From positions 1-64,000 of the forward strand of contig CANQBA010000005.1 of the NCBI GenBank assembly GCA_947589545.1: a stretch of DNA of 64,000 bases. Reading direction: 5' to 3'. The DNA comes from an uncultured Oscillospiraceae bacterium. GTDB taxonomy: Bacteria; Bacillota; Clostridia; Oscillospirales; Oscillospiraceae. Numbering within the stretch: the stretch's first letter is position 1; each line of letters begins with the position of its first letter. The translations under genes and the position numbers were made by a program. Below the pieces are notes generated by a model. The model did no database searches. It saw nothing but the letters and a program-made list of their open reading frames with translations, and had not been told where the DNA came from. This document shows, piece by piece, positions 42,651 to 52,180 of the stretch.

Positions 42651-44432
42651 ATGAGAATTGAGCTTGAGAACGCCCTTGCAAACAAGTTCCCTTTTATGCG
42701 CGTGGAGCGCGTCTGGGCGAAGGACGAGCCCCGCTGGTACCCGGTGTACACCGCTTGCGGGGACGGGTGGTACCCGCTTATCAGGGATATGTGCCGGGAG
42801 ATCCGGGATCTGTACGCCTCCCGGGGCGTCGCGCCCGACCTGCGGGTGACGCGGATCGGGTCTGACCGCAGAGGACTGGGCTGCACGGTGTACTTTACGC
42901 CCGCCGTCCTGGAGGAGGGCGCGCCGTCCTGCCGCCGGCAGGCAATGGAGATCCTGGAGCGTTACGCGCGTATAGCGGCCGGCGTGTGCGAGCGCTGCGG
43001 CAGGCCCGGCGAGCCCCGGGAGGAGCTTTACGGAAGCGTGCTGTGCGACGGCTGCTCTGAGAGGAAGCTGAAGCAGGCGGGCAAAAAGGACGGCTGGCAG
43101 ATGGCGCCCGACCGGTTGGGAACGGATTTCCCCTTCTTTCGTTACTACAAAGAAGACGACCCGGACAAGACCGGCCGGTGGTACGCGTTCCCCAGATTTT
43201 GCGATGACGGCTGGTACTACCTTATTTACGACATGGCGCGGGAGATCGACGCGGTCTACCGCGAGGCCGGTCTGGAGGTGGATCTGGAGCCGGACACGGT
43301 CAGGGAGAAGTACGGCCTGCTCCAGGTCGATATGTTCAGCGACGGCCGGTATGACGGCGCGGCGGAGCTCAGGGATACGCTGAAGGCCGCGCGGAGAAAG
43401 GCGTATAAAACCATAGCCCGGTATGAGGACATGTCCGAGCATGTGTGCGAGGTCTGCGGCGCTCCCGGCGAGTACCGGGGCGATCTGGGCTGGATCCACT
43501 CCCTTTGCGACCGGTGTTACCAGAAGAGGCTGAAGGGACTGGAGGACGCCGACCCGGCCGGGAAATTAGCCAGGGAGCTGGCGGACCGGTACCCCTTTGC
43601 CGTCAATGAGGCGAGGCAATACCATTGGCCGGTGTCTGTGGGCTGCGGCCCCGGCTGGTGCGGCATCATCCGGGGCATGTGCCGGGACATCGCGGAGCTC
43701 TACGGGGCCGCCGGCGTAGAGCCCGATTTGAGGCTCCGGCATATAAAGCAAAGATACGGGGCCCTCCGGCTGGAGTACGGCTTTTCCGGCGAAGGCCGGG
43801 AGTCCCTTCACCAGGCGGTGGAGGAGCGCATCCGCCGGGCGGAGAGGGCGTCGGAGCATATCTGCGAGGAGTGCGGCGCTCCCGGCGGGCTTCGGGAGGA
43901 TCTGCCCCTGGTCCAGACGCTGTGCGACGGGTGCCATGAGCTGAAAAAAGCCGGAACGTTCCCTTCCCGGCGGAATTTTGAAGACAAGGCGTTTGAGGAC
44001 GAGCTGGAAAAGAAGTATCCCTTTTTTAGCGCGGATGAGGAAAGGGCCCGCGCCGGCAGGGGCACACGCCGTGTTTTCATCAACTGCCGGAGCGGGTGGC
44101 GCGATCTCATCCGCGAGAGCTGTCAGGAGGTGGCGGAGCTCTACGCGGCGGAGGGGCTGGAAACGGATTGTTGGATAACCGATATGCGCGAAGAGGACGG
44201 CGCTCTGAAAATTAAGGGCTATTGGGACTTGGAGAAGAACAGCGGGGCCGCCGGTCTGGAGGACATCCACAAAAAAACGGAGGAGATCCTCAGCCGCTGT
44301 CAGCGCCGGTCCAGGGAGATCTGCGAATACTGCGGCGAGCCCGGCCGGCTTCGGGAGGATCTCCCCCGCCCGCGAACCCTGTGCGACAGCTGCTATGAAA
44401 AGGAGACGGGCGCGACGCTGTTATCTAATTAA
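42651..44432 (+). CDS. protein of four tandem zinc-ribbon repeats, unknown
   Basis: The 593-residue protein consists of four homologous units of about 140-155 residues. Each begins with a (K/R/D)(F/Y)PF-type segment (at about 12, 159, 314, 456), has a helix with DGW(Y)xLIxDMCREIxxLY, a YG(L/A)L strand, and ends with a Cys quartet: 113/116/132/135, 266/269/286/289, 405/408/425/428, 558/561/578/581, in the form CExCGxPG...LCDxC. Single units of this kind occur in unnamed proteins, some near toxin loci, but I know no described family with four. GGAAGGAGAAGG precedes the ATG. No signal peptide; probably cytoplasmic. Confidence 0.8.
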   Translation: MRIELENALANKFPFMRVERVWAKDEPRWYPVYTACGDGWYPLIRDMCREIRDLYASRGVAPDLRVTRIGSDRRGLGCTVYFTPAVLEEGAPSCRRQAMEILERYARIAAGVCERCGRPGEPREELYGSVLCDGCSERKLKQAGKKDGWQMAPDRLGTDFPFFRYYKEDDPDKTGRWYAFPRFCDDGWYYLIYDMAREIDAVYREAGLEVDLEPDTVREKYGLLQVDMFSDGRYDGAAELRDTLKAARRKAYKTIARYEDMSEHVCEVCGAPGEYRGDLGWIHSLCDRCYQKRLKGLEDADPAGKLARELADRYPFAVNEARQYHWPVSVGCGPGWCGIIRGMCRDIAELYGAAGVEPDLRLRHIKQRYGALRLEYGFSGEGRESLHQAVEERIRRAERASEHICEECGAPGGLREDLPLVQTLCDGCHELKKAGTFPSRRNFEDKAFEDELEKKYPFFSADEERARAGRGTRRVFINCRSGWRDLIRESCQEVAELYAAEGLETDCWITDMREEDGALKIKGYWDLEKNSGAAGLEDIHKKTEEILSRCQRRSREICEYCGEPGRLREDLPRPRTLCDSCYEKETGATLLSN

Positions 44433-44578
44433 AAAAGATTCGCGCCGGTCTTTTTCGCGCCATACGCGGGAGCGCTCCCGGTTCCGATCCATTTTCCGGC
44501 GTTCAGCGTCAGGGCGGCGAGGCCGGCAACGAGAAAGACCGCCCGGGGCAGGAGGCCCGAAAAGCGGCCCGTCCGGCC

Positions 44579-44607
44579 GCAAAAGCCCCGCAGTGCGGGG
44601 CTTTTGC
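44579..44607 (+). terminator. terminator after the zinc-repeat gene
   Basis: GCAAAAGCCCCGCA pairs with TGCGGGGCTTTTGC, the T-run being part of the stem. It lies 146 bases beyond the stop codon; the stretch between holds no gene. Confidence 0.7.
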
Positions 44608-44784
44608 AGGGCTTTTCTGCGGTTCGGGTAGGTGGTCGGTTTTCGGGGTAAGGCCGTCTTTAGGGGGGCGACAGGGGCAGTTTTGGCAGTGATCTCAAGG
44701 AAAATGCCGCCGTCGTGAGGCGGTGATGAGCGCAGAGGCGAAAACTTTCCCGTTTGGGAGGGGCAAGCCGCATGCTGCTGCCGG

Positions 44785-45031
44785 TCAGGGGTGTCTATCC
44801 GCGACTTCACTCTCAATTCTTTTCACCAGCTCATAGGGCCTCATATTAAGAGCGGAAGGAAGCCGCCAAATCGTCTCAACGTGGGCTTCCTCTCCCCCCT
44901 TCAATGGAGCTCAGATGCGTTCTGCCTATATCCGCAAGCCCGCTGAGCACCTCCTGCGTGAGTTTCTTTTCCTGCCTGATTTTCGCAATTGCCAAACCTG
45001 CTTTGACAGGATCAAGTTGTTTTTCTGACAT
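44785..45031 (-). pseudogene. frameshifted XRE-family regulator
   Basis: From ATG 45031 the minus strand reads MSEKQLDPVKAGLAIAKIRQ, continues with a LTQEVLSGLADIGRTHLSSIE helix-turn-helix, then stops (SPR-TGA). In another frame the expected end follows: VETIWRLPSALNMRPYELVK, with TGA at 44787-44785. One indel in the GGGGGGAGAGG run explains this. In intact form it would be a small repressor of about 80 residues. Confidence 0.75.
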
Positions 45032-45064
45032 ATCTACACCCCTATTAGAGTGTAGGATAATATT

Positions 45065-45358
45065 TTGCGGATTATCCTGCTGACACCAAATAATGCCTCG
45101 AAGGAAAAACGAGTCGGTATTGGCCTCATTCTTGTCAGTCTGGTTGGCGGCGCCTACGCTATTAGTAATATCACCATCGACAAAGGCGGCCTATTAAGCT
45201 ACACTTATAATCCGCCTTACACCGTTCACGAAGGCGTTGTGATAGCACTGCTCATATGCTCCGTTTTCGCCCTGTTAGCCGGTGCGGCATTTTGGACAAT
45301 CGGAGCATCAGAGGAGCTAGAAATAGTAAAATCGACCTCAGATAAACCGGAAGATTAA
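45065..45358 (+). CDS. small two-helix membrane protein, possibly truncated
   Basis: An open frame of 97 codons (RIILLTPNNASKEKRVGIGL, a first helix to about residue 35, then a second helix with IALLICSVFALLAGAAFW) starts only at a TTG without a ribosome site. It lies beside a broken xre gene and an integrase scar, so it may be the rest of a longer gene. No family recognised. Confidence 0.4.
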   Translation: MRIILLTPNNASKEKRVGIGLILVSLVGGAYAISNITIDKGGLLSYTYNPPYTVHEGVVIALLICSVFALLAGAAFWTIGASEELEIVKSTSDKPED

Positions 45359-45360
45359 TC

Positions 45361-45775
45361 GGTAAGGCCGCCGCCATGGGCAAGCTGATTGGGGCGTACG
45401 TATGAGTAAAAACTACCCAGCCATAACTAAAAAAGGCCGTGGGAACCAAAATCACACGGCCTTGTGCTATCCCGTCCTTTCCGCCAGTGGGTCAACTTGT
45501 GGGTCAGCCCATCTTCCGGGCGGAAAGTGGACCGGACGATTCGGATAACTCCCAAAATGGAGTAGAATATGGTGATTTGAGGGTTACATAGCAGCTCTGA
45601 ACGGCGGAGAAGTCAAGTATTCAAAAGCTGGAACGCCATAAGCAAAAAGAGCCCTTTCCCTCTGCCGTACACCATCAACCACGGCCCCTCAAATTCTGCG
45701 GGAGACCTCCTGCAATTTTCGGGAGGGGAATAGTATTATCAAGACGAAGGGCAACAAATATATAGCCCCTTGCGC
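45361..45775. repeat. scar with a second copy of the integrase 3' end
   Basis: 45367-45475 nearly repeats 59533-59640: the last codons of the tyrosine integrase (MGKLIGA...V stop), the GAGTAAAAACTACC stretch and the GGCCGTGGG hairpin. 45530-45560 resembles 59700-59725 (GACGATTCGGATA). 45690-45775 resembles the sequence just before the integrase start at 58345-58425 (CTGCGGGRGA, GGGCAACAAATATA). No gene is open here. A related element was once integrated near phoR and has almost vanished. Confidence 0.7.
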
Positions 45776-45778
45776 CGG

Positions 45779-47440
45779 TCATTCCTCCGGCTTGGGGAAG
45801 GTCACGGTGACGGTGGTGCCGGAGGGGGAGCTTTGCAAGTCGATGGCCGCAGAGTGGAGCTGGGCGGCGTGCTTGACGATGCTGAGGCCGAGGCCGGTAC
45901 CGCCGCGGGCTTTGGAGCGGCTCTTGTCTACGCGGTAGAAGCGCTCGAAAACGCGGGGCTGGTGCTCCGGGGGGATGCCGATGCCGGTGTCGGAGACGGT
46001 GAGGGCGACCTGCTCTGCCTCGTTCTTCACGGAGACGGCGACGCTGCCGCCGGGGCGGTTATATTTGATGGCGTTGTCCGTGAGGTTGTAGACGACGGAG
46101 GACAAAAGCTGGGGGATGCCGGTAATTTTCGCGCTCTCGCCGTTGAGGGTGACATTGACGCCGGCCTTTTCCGCCTCGGCGTTGAGGGCTTTGACGGTCT
46201 CCCCGGCGATGGCGTAGAGGTCGCAAGGTTCGCGCTTCATGTCCGCCGCGCCCTCGTCCAAGTGGGAGAGATGGATGATGTCCTCGACTAATCGGGTCAT
46301 CCGCTGGGCTTCGTTGTAGATGCGGGCGTAAAACTCCTGCCGGTCAGCGTCTTTGACCAGACCGTTCATCAAGAGCTCCGCCGACCCCGCGATGGTGTGG
46401 AGGGGCGTTTTCAGCTCGTGGGACACGTTGGCGGAGAACTCCCGGCGCAGGGCCTCCCGCTCATGCCGCTCCGTGATGTCTATGACCAGCACCACGGCGC
46501 CGGAGACCTTTTCCTCTGACAGCACCGGGCTTGCCAGGAGCTCATATTGCCGGCCTTTAAGCTCTACGGATCGCTCCCCGTGGCGGCCCTCCAGCGCGTC
46601 ACGCACAAGCTCGGACAGCTCCGGGCCACGGTTCACCGAAAGGACGTCCCGGCCAAGGCAGGATTTGCCGGCGTCGAAGATCTCCCGCGCCGCCCGGTTT
46701 ATGGACAGCACCACGCCGCGAGAGGTGAGCAAAAGCATCCCCTCCGCCATATTCTCTGTGATGACCTCCAACTCCTTCTGCTTTTGAAGGAGCTTTTCGC
46801 TTTGCCGGACAATCTCCCGCTGCTGGGTGTCGATGCGGTGAAAGAGGGGCGCCAGCTCGTCAAAGCCCTCGTTTTTCAGCGGCTCGTCCAAGTTGAGCGA
46901 GTTTAAGGGCTTCACAATTTGCCGGGATAAGCGCGACGCCAGGAAAAGCGACAGCCCCAAGGCAACAAAAACGATGATGATCATGGGCTCCAGCATCCCC
47001 ATGATCAGGGTCAAAATGGAGTTTTGAGACACCGACAGCCGCAAAACAGTGCCGTCCGGGAGCCGCTGGGCCCGGTAGAAGGCCCGCTCGGTGAGGGTGG
47101 CGGAGGTGCGAGAGCTTTCGCCCGCGCCGCTTTCCAGGGCCTCGCGAATTTCCTCCCGCTCAAGGTGGTTTTCCATTTTCCCGGCGTCGGCGTCGCTATC
47201 GTAGAGAACGCTGCCGTCGGCGTCCACCCAAGTCACGCGAAAACGCTCCGTGTTGAGGCCCTCAAAATAGCCTATGCCCTCTTGGGATACGGCGTGGGCG
47301 GCAAGCTCCGTCTCCGCGCGAAGCTGACCGACCTGCACCGCGGAGAAATAATCGTAGAGCACCCACAGAAAAAGCACCGCCGAGGCCAGGAACACCCCCA
47401 CGGCGGCAAGACTGATGGCGCGAAAAATACGTTTTGTCAC
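45779..47440 (-). CDS. phoR: phosphate-sensing histidine kinase PhoR
   Basis: The 553-residue kinase has a first membrane helix (about residues 8-30), an extracytoplasmic domain (about 31-145), a second helix (IIIVFVALGLSLFLA), HAMP-like and PAS segments, the HisKA box FSANVSHELKTPLHTIAG and HATPase motifs (NLTDNAIKYN, SDTGIGIP, GGTGLGLSI). GTG 47440 overlaps the phoP stop (GTGA) and has GGAGG seven bases upstream. It phosphorylates PhoP when phosphate is short. Confidence 0.93.
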   Translation of the reverse strand: MTKRIFRAISLAAVGVFLASAVLFLWVLYDYFSAVQVGQLRAETELAAHAVSQEGIGYFEGLNTERFRVTWVDADGSVLYDSDADAGKMENHLEREEIREALESGAGESSRTSATLTERAFYRAQRLPDGTVLRLSVSQNSILTLIMGMLEPMIIIVFVALGLSLFLASRLSRQIVKPLNSLNLDEPLKNEGFDELAPLFHRIDTQQREIVRQSEKLLQKQKELEVITENMAEGMLLLTSRGVVLSINRAAREIFDAGKSCLGRDVLSVNRGPELSELVRDALEGRHGERSVELKGRQYELLASPVLSEEKVSGAVVLVIDITERHEREALRREFSANVSHELKTPLHTIAGSAELLMNGLVKDADRQEFYARIYNEAQRMTRLVEDIIHLSHLDEGAADMKREPCDLYAIAGETVKALNAEAEKAGVNVTLNGESAKITGIPQLLSSVVYNLTDNAIKYNRPGGSVAVSVKNEAEQVALTVSDTGIGIPPEHQPRVFERFYRVDKSRSKARGGTGLGLSIVKHAAQLHSAAIDLQSSPSGTTVTVTFPKPEE

Positions 47441-48120
47441 GGTTTTGCCTCCCATCTGTACCCCACGCCCCGGACGGTGGCCAGCATCTCCCCGCATGCG
47501 CCCAGCTTGGAGCGGAGCGTCCCCACGTGGACGTCTACGGTCCGGGTCTCGCCCTCGTAGGCCGCGCCCCAGACGGCATCTAAAAGCTGTCCGCGGGTGA
47601 ACACCGTTCCGGGGGAGGCCATCAGGGCCTTCAAAAGCTCAAATTCTTTCAGGGTAAGTTCCACCCGCTTGCCGTCCACGGCGACGGTATGTTCCCGGAG
47701 ATTCACGGTGAGGCCGCCGGAGCGAAGGACGCTCTTTTCATTCTTTGTCCCGGTCCTGCGGAGCACCGCCTTTACGCGGGACACCATCTCCATCATCCCG
47801 AAGGGCTTGGCAAGGTAATCGTCGGCCCCCAAATCCAGGCCCAGCACCTTGTCGTACTCCGTCCCCTTGGCCGTGGCCATGATGACGGGGATGTCCGAGG
47901 TGGCCGTATTTGACCGGAGGCGCTTTAAAATCCCGATCCCGTCCTCGCCGGGGAGCATGATGTCCAGCAATACAAGATCCGGCTTTTGTCCATGAACGGC
48001 CTTCCAAAAAGATGCCCCGTCGGGAAAGCCCCGCGCCTCCAGCCCCGCCGCGTTCAGCGCGTAGACCATCAGTTCTCGGATGCCGGGTTCGTCCTCCACA
48101 CAGTAGATCACGGAAAACAC
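47437..48120 (-). CDS. phoP: phosphate response regulator PhoP/PhoB
   Basis: The 227-residue OmpR-type regulator has a receiver domain (YCVEDEPGI acidic pocket, phospho-Asp in LVLLDIMLPGEDG, TAKGTEYDK, LAKPFGMM) and a winged-helix DNA-binding domain (LTLKEFELLKALMASPG, VDVHVGTLRSKLG, VRGVGYRWE). It controls the pst operon and its own promoter. It starts 75 bases after phoU, with a Pho-box-like site in the gap. Confidence 0.94.
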   Translation of the reverse strand: MFSVIYCVEDEPGIRELMVYALNAAGLEARGFPDGASFWKAVHGQKPDLVLLDIMLPGEDGIGILKRLRSNTATSDIPVIMATAKGTEYDKVLGLDLGADDYLAKPFGMMEMVSRVKAVLRRTGTKNEKSVLRSGGLTVNLREHTVAVDGKRVELTLKEFELLKALMASPGTVFTRGQLLDAVWGAAYEGETRTVDVHVGTLRSKLGACGEMLATVRGVGYRWEAKP

Positions 48121-48171
48121 CTCCCTTACCGCCCATTATAAATCGTCAAGGTAAAATTCAAAATCAAGCCG

Positions 48172-48189
48172 TTGTAAAATGTTTGTAAA
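48172..48189 (-). promoter_or_regulatory. Pho-box-like direct repeat before phoP
   Basis: TTTACAA repeated with a four-base gap on the minus strand (48189-48183, 48178-48172), the 7-4-7 geometry of PhoB/PhoP boxes. TTGTAAAGTCT in the same orientation recurs upstream of pstS. Confidence 0.55.
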
Positions 48190-48195
48190 GTCTAT

Positions 48196-48840
48196 CTATT
48201 CCGGTTCCTTCTCCCCCGTGACGGCGTAGAGCACCCATTTCGCGATGTTCACGGCGTGGTCGCCCATGCGCTCCAAATATTTTGCCACCATCAGCAGGTC
48301 CAGCGCCGCCTCCCCGTCCGGGTCAGGGCCGCGGAGCGTACCGATGAGGGCGCCTTTGATGCGGTTGAAGTGCCCGTCCACCACGTCGTCGTAGTCGATG
48401 ACGGTTCGCGCCAGCTCCCGGTCGCTTTTCACAAAGGCGTCGATGCTGTCCGTCACCATTTTGATGGCGGCCAGGGCCATATCGTGGATGTTAAGGCCGT
48501 TTTGTTCCGCTGTGATATGTCCCATGGAGACGATCTCCGCGATGTCGCCGGAGTTGTCCCCGATGCGCTCCATGTCCGTCACCATCTTGAGCGCCGAGGA
48601 GATGACCCGCAGATCAGTGGCAACGGGCTGCTGCTGGAGGAGGAGCTTGATGCAAAGGTTTTCGATGTCCCGCTCGGCCCGGTCGATTTTTTCAACAAAG
48701 TCAAAGACCCCTTGGGCCTTTTCCGCGTCCGCCTCCTCCAGCGCCTTGGCGGAGAGGGCAATGGCGCTCTCGCACAGGGCGCCCATGGCGATCAGGTTCC
48801 GGTGAAGGGCCTCCAGCTGTTCGTCAAACTTACTGCGCAT
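48196..48840 (-). CDS. phoU: phosphate transport regulator PhoU
   Basis: The 214-residue protein has two PhoU three-helix repeats, with metal-type motifs such as DMERIGDNSGDIAE (about residue 79) and YLERMGDHAVNIAKW (about 182). It links the Pst transporter to PhoR and prevents toxic phosphate uptake. Its ATG overlaps the pstB stop by one base (TAATG). Confidence 0.95.
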   Translation of the reverse strand: MRSKFDEQLEALHRNLIAMGALCESAIALSAKALEEADAEKAQGVFDFVEKIDRAERDIENLCIKLLLQQQPVATDLRVISSALKMVTDMERIGDNSGDIAEIVSMGHITAEQNGLNIHDMALAAIKMVTDSIDAFVKSDRELARTVIDYDDVVDGHFNRIKGALIGTLRGPDPDGEAALDLLMVAKYLERMGDHAVNIAKWVLYAVTGEKEPE

Positions 48841-49598
48841 TATCCAAACCTCCCCGTGATGTAATCCTCGGTGCGCTTGTCGGCGGGATTGGAGAACATC
48901 TTCTCCGTGTGCCCAAACTCGATGAGCTCTCCCAGGAGGAAAAACGCCGTTCTGTCCGAGACGCGCACCGCCTGCTGCATGTTGTGGGTAACCATGACGA
49001 TGGTGTAGTCCGCTTTGAGCTCCATGACCAGCTCCTCGATTTTCGAGGTGGAGATGGGGTCCAGCGCCGAGGTGGACTCGTCCATCAGCAAAACGTCCGG
49101 CTTCACGGCGAGAGCGCGGGCGATGCAAAGCCTCTGCTGCTGGCCCCCGGAGAGGCCCAGGGCGGATTTTTTGAGCCGGTCCTTCACCTCGTCCCAGATG
49201 GCGGCGGCGCGGAGGGATTCCTCCACGATCTCATCGAGTTTTGCGCGGCTCCGGGTGCCGTGGGTGCGCGGCCCGTAGGCCACGTTGTCATAGACGGACA
49301 TGGGGAAGGGGTTTGGCTTTTGGAACACCATGCCGATGCTGCGGCGAAGCTCTGTCACGTCCCTGCCCGGTTCGTAAATTTCCTCCCCGCGATAGGTAAG
49401 TGAACCCGTCACCTTTACGCCCTCGATGAGGTCGTTCATGCGGTTGACGATCCGCAAAAAGGTGGATTTTCCGCACCCGGAGGGGCCGATGAGGGCGGTG
49501 ATGCGTTTTTCCGGGATGTCCAGGGAGATATTTTTCAGCGCGTGGGTCTCGCCGTAGTAGAAGTCGAGACCCCTCGCGGAAATAATCGTGTCAGCCAT
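48840..49598 (-). CDS. pstB: phosphate ABC transporter ATP-binding protein
   Basis: The 252-residue ATPase has Walker [15 protein letters not shown] loop [22 protein letters not shown] (PstB hallmark), signature [15 protein letters not shown] and Walker [16 protein letters not shown] 49598 is two bases after the pstA stop. Confidence 0.96.
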   Translation of the reverse strand: MADTIISARGLDFYYGETHALKNISLDIPEKRITALIGPSGCGKSTFLRIVNRMNDLIEGVKVTGSLTYRGEEIYEPGRDVTELRRSIGMVFQKPNPFPMSVYDNVAYGPRTHGTRSRAKLDEIVEESLRAAAIWDEVKDRLKKSALGLSGGQQQRLCIARALAVKPDVLLMDESTSALDPISTSKIEELVMELKADYTIVMVTHNMQQAVRVSDRTAFFLLGELIEFGHTEKMFSNPADKRTEDYITGRFG

Positions 49599-49600
49599 AG

Positions 49601-50440
49601 TCAGCTCCTTTTCAGCTTCTTGCCCAGCGCGCTGGCCGTAAGATTGATGATCACCGTGAGAATGAGCAGAATCGTGGCAATGGAAAAGGCCACGCCGAAG
49701 TCGGCGTTCTCCTTGGCGTAGTGGTAGAGCGCCACGGTCAGCGTGGAGCCCGACGCCCGCGCCAAGCGGCCCGGGGAGAAGTCCTGCATCGCCATACTCA
49801 TGCCGGCGGTGTACATGAGTACCGCGCTCTCCCCCACCACGCGCCCCACGGCCAGGATGCACCCGGTGACGATGCCGTCCACGCTGGAGGGCAGGATCAC
49901 CGTGCGGATCATGCGCCATTTCCCGCTTCCAAGGCCCAGCGCCCCCTCCCGGTAGGACTGGGGCACGGTCTTAAGGCTTTCTTGCGTCGACCTTATGATG
50001 GTGGGCAAAATCATCATGACCATGGTCAGGGACCCGGCCAGCAGGGTCTTTTGCAGTTTGAGGGCCGTGCAAAAGACGATGACGCCCACCAATGCGTAAA
50101 TGATGCTGGGGATACCCGCCAGGGCCTCGGAGGCAAACTCAATGACCGCCACGAGCCTTCTGTTCCGGGCGTATTCCGTCAGATAGATCGCCGCCCCCAC
50201 ACCCAAGGGCAGGGCAATCAGCAGGGAGACGACGACCACAAACAGCGTATTTTTGATAGCCGGCGCTATGCCGATTGTCCCCCTTAAGACGCTCTCCGAG
50301 GCGGTAAGAAAGCTCCAACTGATGCCGCCCACGCCCCGGATCAGGATGTAGCCGATGAGGAATATGAGCAGCCCCACCGTGAGGGCCGAACAGCCGTAGA
50401 GGAGCGTCCGTGCCCCGATGTCGTATAGTTTTCTGCGCAT
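49601..50440 (-). CDS. pstA: phosphate ABC transporter permease PstA
   Basis: The 279-residue permease has six membrane helices and the PstA-type EAA loop ([35 protein letters not shown]). It forms the channel with PstC. One base separates it from pstC. Confidence 0.95.
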   Translation of the reverse strand: MRRKLYDIGARTLLYGCSALTVGLLIFLIGYILIRGVGGISWSFLTASESVLRGTIGIAPAIKNTLFVVVVSLLIALPLGVGAAIYLTEYARNRRLVAVIEFASEALAGIPSIIYALVGVIVFCTALKLQKTLLAGSLTMVMMILPTIIRSTQESLKTVPQSYREGALGLGSGKWRMIRTVILPSSVDGIVTGCILAVGRVVGESAVLMYTAGMSMAMQDFSPGRLARASGSTLTVALYHYAKENADFGVAFSIATILLILTVIINLTASALGKKLKRS

Positions 50441-50441
50441 G

Positions 50442-51314
50442 TCAGTTCTCCTTCTCCCGCTTCAAAACAAGGTTCAAAAACGCGTTGATGAGCATAATAA
50501 AGAGGAACAGCACAAGACCGATGGAAAAAAGCGCCTGCCGCTGTAAGCTCCCGTCCTGGGAGTAGTTAAGCTCGATGGAAATGCCCGTGGTGAGAAACCG
50601 CACGGATTTTGTGAGACTTGGCATGTTGGCCACGTTCCCGGCCACCATCATGATTGCCATGGCCTCCCCAATGGCCCGCCCGATGCCCAGCACCACCGCC
50701 GCCGCGATGCCGCTCTTGGCGGCGGGGGCGGAGACGCGGAAGTACGTTTCCAGCTTTGTGGCCCCCAGTGCCAGGGATGCCTCCTCGTACTCCTTCGGCA
50801 CCGCCTCCAGGGCCGTCTCGGAGAGGGAGATGATGTTGGGGAGGATCATAATGGTGAGGACTACGATAGCCGCCAGTAAGCTGTCCCCGGCGGGCAGGTT
50901 CAGCCAATTTCTCAGCGCCGGGACAAGGACGCACATCCCCACCAGGCCGTAGACCACCGAGGGAATACCCGCCAGGAGGCTGACGGCGGGGCGGATAATA
51001 TTGGCAAGCCATTTCGGGGCGGCCTTGGCGAGAAATACCGCCGTGAAAAACCCGATGGGCACGCCGATGACCACGGCCCCCGCCGTGCCGTATATAGAGG
51101 TGAGGATGAGCGGCAGGATGCCGTATTGATCCTGCCCCGCCGCCCAGGTCTTTCCGAGAAGGAACCTCCTAAGCCCGATCTCCCGTATGGCCGGAAGCCC
51201 GGAGATGATGAGATACACGCTGATGAGCAGTACGAACCCCACCGCCATAAGCCCGCAGAGGGTGAAGATAAGCTGCATAGCCCGCTCCACGGCCTTCCAT
51301 TTCGCTTTTTTCAT
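50442..51314 (-). CDS. pstC: phosphate ABC transporter permease PstC
   Basis: The 290-residue permease has six helices, LLAGIPSVVYGLVGM, and the EAA loop (ALEAVPKEYEEASLALGATK). It starts two bases after the pstS stop. Confidence 0.95.
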   Translation of the reverse strand: MKKAKWKAVERAMQLIFTLCGLMAVGFVLLISVYLIISGLPAIREIGLRRFLLGKTWAAGQDQYGILPLILTSIYGTAGAVVIGVPIGFFTAVFLAKAAPKWLANIIRPAVSLLAGIPSVVYGLVGMCVLVPALRNWLNLPAGDSLLAAIVVLTIMILPNIISLSETALEAVPKEYEEASLALGATKLETYFRVSAPAAKSGIAAAVVLGIGRAIGEAMAIMMVAGNVANMPSLTKSVRFLTTGISIELNYSQDGSLQRQALFSIGLVLFLFIMLINAFLNLVLKREKEN

Positions 51315-51315
51315 G

Positions 51316-52128
51316 TCAGTTGGGGGACACCGCGCCCGCCGCGGCTATGTACTCGGCGGCCTCGGCGCTGGCAGCGAAGTCCAGGAACGCCTGGGCGGCT
51401 TTGGAGAGCTCAACACCCTTCTTGGTGACCATGACGAAGGGGCGCTGGATGGTGTAAGTGCCGTCCTTGACAGTGGCCTCGCTGGGCGCGACGCCGTTGA
51501 CCTTGACGGCGGTGACTGTGTCGTTCACGGCGGAGAGGCTGGCGTAGCCGATGGCGTTTTCATTCCCTGCAACATTCCCGATGACGTCGCCGGTGGAGCC
51601 GTACTCGTTTGTGTAGGCGCAAGCGCCCTCCACGCCCACGATCTCCTCGAAGGCCGTGCGGGTACCGGAGCCGTCCTCGCGCCCGTACACCGCAATGGGG
51701 GCGTCGGCGCCGCCAAGCTCGGACCAATTTTTGATTTTGCCGGTGAAGATATCCGCGATCTGGGCGGTAGTCAGTTCAGTCACGGTGCTTTTGGGGTTCA
51801 CCACGATGGCCACGCCGTCCAGCGCCACAACGTGGGCGACGGCGCCCTTTTCCTCCTCCTCGGCCTTCAGCGCCCGGCTGGAAAGGCCAATGTCGCAGGT
51901 CCCGTCCAGCACCCCGCTGATGCCGGACCCGGACCCGGTGCCGGAGTAGTTAACAGTGATGTCCGGCTCCTTTTCCCGGAACGCCTCCGTCAGCGCCCCC
52001 ATCACGTCCGCCATGGACGTGGACCCGTCCGTGTTCACCGTGCCGGACATACCGCCCTCCGAGCAGCCGGCAAGAAGGGCCACAAGCATCACAGCGGCGA
52101 CCATCATCGCCAAAATTTTCTTTTTCAT
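51316..52128 (-). CDS. pstS: phosphate-binding lipoprotein PstS
   Basis: The 270-residue protein has a lipoprotein signal ending LLAGC (Cys22), then the phosphate-binding domain: TDGSTSMADVM, SGTGSGSGISG, CDIGLSSRALKAEE and GREDGSGTRTAFEE, whose Ser, Thr and Arg contact phosphate. AAGGAG precedes the ATG. First gene of pstSCAB-phoU-phoP-phoR. Confidence 0.95.
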   Translation of the reverse strand: MKKKILAMMVAAVMLVALLAGCSEGGMSGTVNTDGSTSMADVMGALTEAFREKEPDITVNYSGTGSGSGISGVLDGTCDIGLSSRALKAEEEEKGAVAHVVALDGVAIVVNPKSTVTELTTAQIADIFTGKIKNWSELGGADAPIAVYGREDGSGTRTAFEEIVGVEGACAYTNEYGSTGDVIGNVAGNENAIGYASLSAVNDTVTAVKVNGVAPSEATVKDGTYTIQRPFVMVTKKGVELSKAAQAFLDFAASAEAAEYIAAAGAVSPN

Positions 52129-52180
52129 AACAGTTGTTCTCCTTTTTTACACTTTTTCGCTTTCGCGTTACGGGTATATT

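Noticed and set aside
44421..44816. 131-codon minus-strand open frame after the zinc-repeat gene
   Set aside because: No ribosome site or family features, and it spans the terminator at 44579-44607.
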